A stretch of DNA of 52,666 nucleotides from a virus, in the IMG/VR virus record IMGVR_UViG_3300036781_000342, positions 1-52,666 of that record; one strand, written 5' to 3'. Shown here in pieces: positions 47,202-52,666 of the stretch. Every line of letters begins with the position of its first letter. The first letter of the stretch is position 1. Made by a program: the position numbers and the translations under genes. Below the pieces are notes generated by a model, which did not search any database, was not told where the DNA came from, and worked only from the letters and a program-made list of their open reading frames with translations.

Positions 47202-47747
47202 TTGTCCGACACCTTCGAAATTTGCAACTGCATGGTCAAGCTGGGCGGCGACGCCCTCAACACTGTCGCTGTCTACAACGTGACGCCGGCCGAGATCGCC
47301 GTGCTGCAGATGATCCACACCCCCGAGGCCGTTCACGACATCCGGCCCCTCGGCACCACACAGCGCACGCATCGCATCGAGCGCGAGCGCCTGCTGGTCA
47401 AGTATCCGAGCGCCAAGGACAAGGACGGCGCTTCGCATGTCGAGCGACTGTTCCCCGGCGCCGCCGCGCGCGTCTTCTCCAATCTCGACGACCTGTCGCT
47501 GTCCGACACCCAATTCTGGCGCGAGCCGGTGCGGCGCGGCAACGACACCAGCCGCAAGAGCGCCCAGGCGCTGCAGGAAGACGCCGCCGCGCTCGCCGCG
47601 CCGGGCGCGCAGGTCGTGCTCGACGACGACGCGGGATCGTCCGAGGCGGTGCGCAACGGCCCCGAAGCGGAGATCGACGCCGAAGACGTGGCCGGCGGTC
47701 TCCGTGATCTACCGGCCGACCCGCCGGCGCCGAGCACCTTCGAATGA
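47202..47747 (+). CDS. Minor structural protein candidate
   Basis: 181 residues from a TTG at 47202 (AGGAG seven bases upstream). MVKLGGDALNTVAVYNVTPAEIAVLQMIHTPEAVHDI at the start, then KSAQALQEDAAALAAPGAQ and an acidic tail. A similar N-terminal domain occurs in short virion-region proteins of other alphaproteobacterial phages. Function not known. Confidence 0.65.
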   Translation: MSDTFEICNCMVKLGGDALNTVAVYNVTPAEIAVLQMIHTPEAVHDIRPLGTTQRTHRIERERLLVKYPSAKDKDGASHVERLFPGAAARVFSNLDDLSLSDTQFWREPVRRGNDTSRKSAQALQEDAAALAAPGAQVVLDDDAGSSEAVRNGPEAEIDAEDVAGGLRDLPADPPAPSTFE

Positions 47748-47914
47748 CGCCGACCGAACGCCGGGAAGAGTTGGACAAGCCGGCCGTCCCGCGGCCCGCA
47801 TCCGAAATTGCGGCTCTCGAAGACCGAGTTGCCAGCTTGAACGTGGCTATCGCAACCGCAGCCAAGGAACTAGACGCGGTTGTGGCGGCGCTCGCCGCAG
47901 CTCTCAAGGAGTAA
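47744..47914 (+). CDS. 56-residue coiled-coil protein
   Basis: ATGA overlap with the preceding gene. EIAALEDRVASLNVAIATAAKELDAVVAALAAAL is a clear heptad-type helix after a short charged start. Probably a small assembly or chaperone protein for neck or tail. Confidence 0.6.
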   Translation: MTPTERREELDKPAVPRPASEIAALEDRVASLNVAIATAAKELDAVVAALAAALKE

Positions 47915-47920
47915 GCCGAC

Positions 47921-48670
47921 ATGGCGCGCGGGGCCACCCTAGAGTCGCTGCTGACCAGCCTGCGCGTCGAGCTCGGCCTGTCGACCAACGTCGCCCACAA
48001 CATCCAAGCCCGCGACGCGCAGATCGCCTTGATCCAGCGCACGCAGGAGACGTTGTGGGACGACTTCACCTGGCCGCACCTGCGCGTGTACCGCTACATC
48101 GCGCTCGAGGCCGGGACGCGCTACTACGACCCCGCCGCGTGCTTGAAGTACGACAACACGGGCGCGCTGGCGGCCGCGGGCGACATGCAAATCGACCGCG
48201 TGTCGAGCATGTGGGTCCGTGACGGCTCCATCTGGCGGCCGATGTACGTCGGCGTCACCGAGGATGACTTCAACGCCTGGAACAGCGACACGGCCCAGCA
48301 GAGCTGGCCACCGCGACGCTGGCAGGTGGCGGAGGGCAACCAGATCGAGATTTGGCCCATCCCCGGCCTGTCGTCGGACACCGACATCGGCGAAAACCTC
48401 ATCCGCATTCACGGCGAGCGCAATCTTGCGCCGTTGGTCGAGGCGACCGACCGCGCCGACCTCGACGATCGCCTAATCACGCTCACGATCGCCGCCGAGA
48501 TGTTGGCCGGCGAGAAGGGCGAGAAGAAAGCCGTGCTCGCCAAGCGTCGGATGCTCCAGGTCCGCGGCAACAACGTCAAGAAACGCCGCTTCAAGATGTT
48601 TGGCCACGCCGGGCGCCATGAGCGCCTGCTGCGCGGGCCGCCGACCGTCTACTACCGGACGACTCCGTGA
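47921..48670 (+). CDS. Head-tail (neck) protein
   Basis: 249 residues. TLESLLTSLRVELGLSTNVAHNIQARDAQIALIQRTQETLWDDFTWPHL is a helical start usual in adaptor or tail-tube-A-like proteins of short-tailed phages. VTEDDFNAWNSD and WQVAEGNQIEIWPIP form the beta part. The C-terminal basic stretch KKRRFKMFGHAGRHERLL could contact DNA. It is coupled by GTGA to the nozzle protein gene. Confidence 0.7.
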   Translation: MARGATLESLLTSLRVELGLSTNVAHNIQARDAQIALIQRTQETLWDDFTWPHLRVYRYIALEAGTRYYDPAACLKYDNTGALAAAGDMQIDRVSSMWVRDGSIWRPMYVGVTEDDFNAWNSDTAQQSWPPRRWQVAEGNQIEIWPIPGLSSDTDIGENLIRIHGERNLAPLVEATDRADLDDRLITLTIAAEMLAGEKGEKKAVLAKRRMLQVRGNNVKKRRFKMFGHAGRHERLLRGPPTVYYRTTP

Positions 48671-50766
48671 GCACGATCTGGGCGAAGGAGTTCACGGGCG
48701 GCCTGGACTCGCGCCGCCTGCCCGAGACGGCCGCCGGCGGCACGCTCATCGTCGCACAGGACGGCCACATCAACCGCGGTGGCGAGGTCGAGAAGCGCGC
48801 CGCTTTCGTGCCGACCTACACCCTGCCCGCCGGTGAGACCAAGAACCTCGCGGCGGTGCCGGGCGGCCTCATCACGTTCGGTGACGGCACTCCGCCGACG
48901 ATGCCAACCGGGGTCGCCTATCAGCGCCTGCAGCACTCCGACGGCCTGACGGCGCTCGCCCGCGTCCTATCTTGGGACCGCTATGCCAGCAAGATTTACG
49001 CCGCGGCCGAGTTCGCTGACGGCGGTCGGTTCCACTTCTACGACGCTGTCCGCGTGCTCGCCTGGTACGACGGCCGCGCTCGCATTTCGTTCACCATTTC
49101 GAGCGGTTCGTCCGGCGCGTCTCTCGACACGCTCCTGGTGAACGGCGTAAGCATCATCTCCAGCGCTGTGGATTGGGCGGCCGACGACGTCTCTTTCGCA
49201 GCCGACATTGCCGCGGCTGTAAATTCCGACACCACGACGCCGGACTACACGGCAACATCCAGCGGAACGACCGTCAACATCGTCGCCGCCGATGCCGGCA
49301 CCGCCAGCAACGACCTCGGCGTCACCTACACGAAGACGGGCACTCTGACCATCAGCCCTGCGTCCGGCGCGTTCGCGCTCTCTGGGGGCGTCGACGTGAC
49401 AAACGCGGCAGCGGCCAGTGGGTCGGTCGAGGTCACGGGCGGCGTCGGCACCGACACGCTGACGATGCTCGAGCTGAACGGCGTCGACATACTCGGGGCC
49501 ACCGTCACCTGGACGAGCAGCAACGCCAACACGGCGACGCTCATCGCCGATCAGATCAACAACTGGACCTCGACGCCGGACTACAGCGCCTCGGTCAGCG
49601 GCACCGTCGTCACCATCACGGCCGTCGATAACGGGGCGTCTCTCAACGGGCAGACGTTCGTGCCGACCATGACGGGCACCTTCGGGCTCGGCAACATCCA
49701 GGCGCTGGCCGGGGGCGTCGACGCCAAGGCGGTCTACGTGCCGGGCACCTTCGTCAAGGTGAAGGGCTCGCGGATGCACAGCGTGAGCGGCCCCAATGCC
49801 CATTATTCCGGCATTCAGCAGCCGACGTTGTGGACGGGCGACGCCATCGGCGCCGGCCTGACCGATCTGTCCACCCAGGCCGAGAACTCCGAGAACCTGA
49901 AGGCGATCGGTGTGTACCAGGGCTACATGGTCTACTTCGCCGACCTGACCACGCAGATTTGGACGATCGACAGCGACCCGACGCTCAACAAGCAGCAACA
50001 GATCCTGTCGAACACCGGCACCACCTGCCCGCGCTCGGTGACCAAGTATGGCGACAACGATCTGATGTACCTCGACGAGTCCGGCGTGCGCAGCATCCGC
50101 GCCCGCGATGCCTCGAACGCCGCCATCACGACCGACATCGGGACGCCCATCGACACGCTGATCACGGCCAAGCTGCGCGCGCTGTCGTCCGACGACCGGC
50201 TCGTGAAGGTGATCGGCCTCATCAACCCCTTGGACGGCCGTTTCTGGCTGTGCTTCCCCGACGAAATATTCGTCTTCACGCGCTACGACGGCAGCCGGGT
50301 ATCGGCGTGGTCGACCTATCGGCCGACCTACTACGACGCGGACGGCGCACTGCAGACCTTCGCGATCGACGACGCCGTCGTCTTCCAGCGGCGCGTGTAC
50401 CTGCGCGGTGGCGACACGGTCTATTGCTACGGCAGCCTGAGCACTGGCCTGCAGACGGACGTGACGGCCTGCATCGCCCGCGTGCCCTACCTCGACCACG
50501 GCGACCCGGTGGCCGACAAGGAGTACGAAGGCGTCGACGTGGCTTGCCGCGGCACCTGGAAGGTCGAAGCCTTCATGGATCCGTCGGAGAACGGCTTCGC
50601 CACCAGCGACGTCATCGGAACTGTCGTCGATACGAGCTTCACCGGGCCGACCATTCCGCTCCGAGGCAAGTCGACCCACATCAGCCTGCAGTTCACGTCT
50701 CAGGGCGCCGGCGATGCGCGCCTCGCGGCCTTCGCCATCCGTCTCGTGACCGACAAGGATGATTGA
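48667..50766 (+). CDS. Tail nozzle / DNA-stabilising protein with duplicated domain
   Basis: 699 residues from a GTG at 48667. The start IWAKEFTGGLDSRRLPETAAGG and late region (LKAIGVYQGYMVYFADLTTQIWTID, LIKV-type GRFWLCFPDEIFVFTRYDGSRVSAW) fit beta-propeller nozzle proteins such as P22 gp10 or T7 tail tubular B. Residues about 157-245 and 262-345 form an internal repeat: VNGVSI/LNGVDI, TTPDYTA/STPDYSA, ending SGGVD/AGGVD. It would plug the portal channel. Confidence 0.72.
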   Translation: MSTIWAKEFTGGLDSRRLPETAAGGTLIVAQDGHINRGGEVEKRAAFVPTYTLPAGETKNLAAVPGGLITFGDGTPPTMPTGVAYQRLQHSDGLTALARVLSWDRYASKIYAAAEFADGGRFHFYDAVRVLAWYDGRARISFTISSGSSGASLDTLLVNGVSIISSAVDWAADDVSFAADIAAAVNSDTTTPDYTATSSGTTVNIVAADAGTASNDLGVTYTKTGTLTISPASGAFALSGGVDVTNAAAASGSVEVTGGVGTDTLTMLELNGVDILGATVTWTSSNANTATLIADQINNWTSTPDYSASVSGTVVTITAVDNGASLNGQTFVPTMTGTFGLGNIQALAGGVDAKAVYVPGTFVKVKGSRMHSVSGPNAHYSGIQQPTLWTGDAIGAGLTDLSTQAENSENLKAIGVYQGYMVYFADLTTQIWTIDSDPTLNKQQQILSNTGTTCPRSVTKYGDNDLMYLDESGVRSIRARDASNAAITTDIGTPIDTLITAKLRALSSDDRLVKVIGLINPLDGRFWLCFPDEIFVFTRYDGSRVSAWSTYRPTYYDADGALQTFAIDDAVVFQRRVYLRGGDTVYCYGSLSTGLQTDVTACIARVPYLDHGDPVADKEYEGVDVACRGTWKVEAFMDPSENGFATSDVIGTVVDTSFTGPTIPLRGKSTHISLQFTSQGAGDARLAAFAIRLVTDKDD

Positions 50767-51223
50767 CGTCCGGCTGGCGCGGGAGATCGACCGCGGCGCG
50801 CTGTGCGCCATGGGCGAGGCGATGCAGGCCGAGCTTCGGCCCGATCTGCCTTACTGCGACGAACGCTGGAACAGCGTCATCGACCGTTGCCTAACGAAGG
50901 AGTGGCCAACGCTCCTGATCGTCACGCACGACGGCGATCCTGCCGGCTTCCTGCTGGCTAACCGCGCCGAATGGGAAGGCACGACTGGATTTTTCATCTT
51001 CCAGCGGCTACTATATGTCCGTCCCGACAAGCGCGGAACTCGGGCGGCCGCCACGCTTCTGACCCGTTTCGTCAAGTGGGCAGAGAGTTTCAATCCCGTC
51101 GAGATTTGCTGCGGTATCGCTGAAGGGCAACGCTCTCGCGTCGCCGCGCGGTTCCTCAAATCTCTCGGCTTCATACCAGCAGGGCAGCAGATCATGCGCC
51201 GGCCGGTGGGCAGCAAGACATGA
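50759..51223 (+). CDS. GNAT family acetyltransferase in the virion operon
   Basis: 154 residues; the ATG overlaps the nozzle gene by eight bases. IDVRLAREIDRGALCAMGEAM, the strand LLIVTHDGDPAGFLLANRAE and acetyl-CoA loop VRPDKRGTRAAATLLTRFVKWAE (about 84-105), then RFLKSLGFIPAG, give the GNAT fold. The target is unknown. Expression with tail and ejection genes suggests modification of a virion protein or a host protein late in infection. Confidence 0.8.
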   Translation: MIDVRLAREIDRGALCAMGEAMQAELRPDLPYCDERWNSVIDRCLTKEWPTLLIVTHDGDPAGFLLANRAEWEGTTGFFIFQRLLYVRPDKRGTRAAATLLTRFVKWAESFNPVEICCGIAEGQRSRVAARFLKSLGFIPAGQQIMRRPVGSKT

Positions 51224-51834
51224 ACTTTGGTGGTGGCGGCGGAGACGACGGCCAGGCGCGAGCTCAAGAAGCGCGGCGCGAAAACGCGATCGCCGACTCG
51301 CAAGGCAACATCCAGAACGTTTTCAACGCCAACTTCACGCCCGACTTCTACAACAATCGCCGGCAGGCGTATCTGGATTTCGCCAAGCCGCAGCTCAACG
51401 ACCAATACGCCGACGCCCGCAAGCAACTGATCTACTCGCTCGACCGCAGCGGCAACCTCGCCAGCACGGCGCGCACGACGCAGGAAGCCAACCTCGCCAA
51501 GCTGTACGGCACGAACAACCGGACGATCAGCGATCAGGCGCTGGGCTACGAGAACGACGCCCGCAACAACGTGGCCGCCGCCGAGTCGAACCTGTTCAAC
51601 GGCGTCGCGCAGTCGGGCAACATCGGCGCCTCGGTCAATGCCGCCAACAGTCAGGCCAACGCCCTGTCTCAACCGGATGCCTACAGTCCGATCGGCAACC
51701 TGTTCGGCGACTTCACGGGTGCGCTGCAGACGCAGGCTGGGCTCGAGCAGTTGGCTGCCGCGTCGGGCGGTGCCTTCAAGCCCGCATTCAACACGGGCCT
51801 CTTCGGCGGCTCCAACGCAGTGGTCAACAAGTAA
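51220..51834 (+). CDS. Ejection-type internal virion protein
   Basis: 204 residues, ATGA overlap. Gly-rich start (MNFGGGGGDDGQ), then long polar helices with Asn/Gln/Ala: QGNIQNVFNANFTPDFYNNRRQAYLDFAKPQLNDQYADARKQLIYSLDRSGNL, LLNG-like turns, and a Gly/Phe-rich end. This composition is typical of proteins expelled with DNA by short-tailed phages. It is followed by two more genes of the same kind. Confidence 0.7.
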   Translation: MNFGGGGGDDGQARAQEARRENAIADSQGNIQNVFNANFTPDFYNNRRQAYLDFAKPQLNDQYADARKQLIYSLDRSGNLASTARTTQEANLAKLYGTNNRTISDQALGYENDARNNVAAAESNLFNGVAQSGNIGASVNAANSQANALSQPDAYSPIGNLFGDFTGALQTQAGLEQLAAASGGAFKPAFNTGLFGGSNAVVNK

Positions 51835-52517
51835 TGCTCCCGCTCATCCTTGCCGGTGCCGGCCTAGCCGGCGAACTTGGCGGCGCCGGTCTCGGTGCCC
51901 TCGCAAACGGCCAGGTCGCCGCGGCGCGCAAGGCCGCGCAGGACGCCGAGCTTCAGCGTCAACAGCGTTGGGACCAGCAAATCCAGACGCTGCAGAACCA
52001 GAACCTGCAGGGCTACAACAACATCCAGCCGCAGATGGACACACGGGCGGCGAACGTGGCCGACTTCTACAAGGCCACCGGCGGCGACTTGCCGTCGAGC
52101 GGCCCGACTGCCGGCACGATGCCGCCCATCACCAACGCGGCGGTAGCCAACGAAGGCAAGGTCGCGCAAGGCAAGGTGGCCGCCTACAACACGCAACAGG
52201 GGCAGGCGTTGGGCAATCTGCGCAGCTTCGGCGATATCATGGGCGGCAACGCCCGCACGACGGCCGTCAACAACAGTATCATCAATGGCATCAACTCCAT
52301 GAAGACGGGCTCGGCCAGCGTCCTCAAGCACGAACTGGAGGGCGCCAACAGTGCCGGTGGCGGCCTGCGGACTTTCGCCGATATCCTCGGCGGTCTAGGC
52401 AAAGTCGGGGTATCGGCTGGCCTCAGCGGCGGATTTGGCAATCTGTTCGGCGGCGCGACGGGCGGCGTGCAAAGCATGATTCCCGGCCTAGACGGCCCCG
52501 CCGGCGGTCTGACATAG
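51834..52517 (+). CDS. Ejection-type internal virion protein
   Basis: 227 residues, TAATG overlap. A hydrophobic Gly/Ala start (LILAGAGLAGELGGAGLGALA) able to enter a membrane, a Gln-rich helix (QDAELQRQQRWDQQIQTLQNQN), and a Gly-rich C-terminus (LSGGFGNLFGGATGGV). This fits a pore- or channel-forming ejection protein. Confidence 0.68.
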   Translation: MLPLILAGAGLAGELGGAGLGALANGQVAAARKAAQDAELQRQQRWDQQIQTLQNQNLQGYNNIQPQMDTRAANVADFYKATGGDLPSSGPTAGTMPPITNAAVANEGKVAQGKVAAYNTQQGQALGNLRSFGDIMGGNARTTAVNNSIINGINSMKTGSASVLKHELEGANSAGGGLRTFADILGGLGKVGVSAGLSGGFGNLFGGATGGVQSMIPGLDGPAGGLT

Positions 52518-52524
52518 GTGATAA

Positions 52525-52666
52525 ATGCCCGATCCTAACGCTGGTATAGCCAAAGGCTTCGACGACCTCGCCAAGGCGTTCGTGCCTAACCCGCAGACGA
52601 TGCTGTACGGGGCCAAAGCCGGTGAAGCGCAGGCCAAGACGCGGGCGCTCACCAGCGCCATCACCG
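52525..52666 (+). CDS. Virion protein, 3' end outside the window
   Basis: Only the first 47 residues are visible: MPDPNAGIAKGFDDLAKAF, then NPQTMLYGAKAGEAQAKTRALTSAIT. Seven bases after the previous stop. By position it should be the large ejection protein, perhaps with transglycosylase activity, but nothing in the visible part shows this. Confidence 0.55.
   Translation, partial: MPDPNAGIAKGFDDLAKAFVPNPQTMLYGAKAGEAQAKTRALTSAIT

Overview
The window joins a stretch of high-GC bacterial chromosome (about 1-9.41 kb) to the left part of an integrated temperate phage (about 9.41-52.67 kb, running off the window end). The chromosomal genes (MHS-type MFS transporter, MmgE/PrpD protein, Tat-exported M19 dipeptidase, secreted alpha/beta hydrolase, zinc alcohol dehydrogenase) and a phage-borne GapR/DUF2312 homologue point to an alphaproteobacterium. 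A Reyranella-like or other Rhodospirillales/Hyphomicrobiales host is only a guess. No tRNA, rRNA, CRISPR array or insertion sequence was recognised.

Chromosome: 1-2.4 kb holds a transporter and PrpD. 2.4-5.8 kb holds a secreted protein, a frame-broken phage-type lytic transglycosylase and a second copy of its 5' end, which look like remains of an older prophage. 5.8-6.34 kb has no gene but carries a 206-bp nested palindrome and a second inverted-repeat element. 6.34-9.4 kb holds a dipeptidase and hydrolase (divergent), then an alcohol dehydrogenase cut off mid-Rossmann fold where phage DNA begins. Two copies of a 130-bp palindromic repeat lie between these genes.

Phage lysogeny and early region (9.4-31.1 kb): repressor, excisionase-like protein, integrase and a small protein form a leftward operon. 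Rightward of the divergent control region come a Cro-like gene, a RuvC-like resolvase, a dATP/dGTP diphosphohydrolase, an SNF2-type helicase, DUF2800 and DUF2815 proteins, a possible cyclic-nucleotide-sponge-like protein, an exonuclease, a GapR homologue, a family A DNA polymerase, many overlapping small genes, a DNA methyltransferase and a primase-helicase. This set could replicate phage DNA largely independently of the host. The rightward unit ends at a terminator whose exact inverted copy ends a leftward unit of small genes. Between the two terminators lies a gene-free island with twelve copies of a GC-rich iteron.

Late region (31.15-52.67 kb, all rightward): terminase small subunit, a 0.5-kb non-coding segment with promoter and terminator signals, membrane proteins, tail spike and collar fibre, a T5 A1-like protein, a lysis cassette (holin candidates, GH24 endolysin, nested Rz/Rz1 spanins), terminase large subunit, portal, scaffold, coat, neck and nozzle proteins, a GNAT acetyltransferase and ejection-type proteins. 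No tape measure or sheath is seen, which suggests a short-tailed (podovirus-like) virion. Most promoters I can propose share a TCAGAC/GTCTGA motif, so a phage-wide control circuit is likely.
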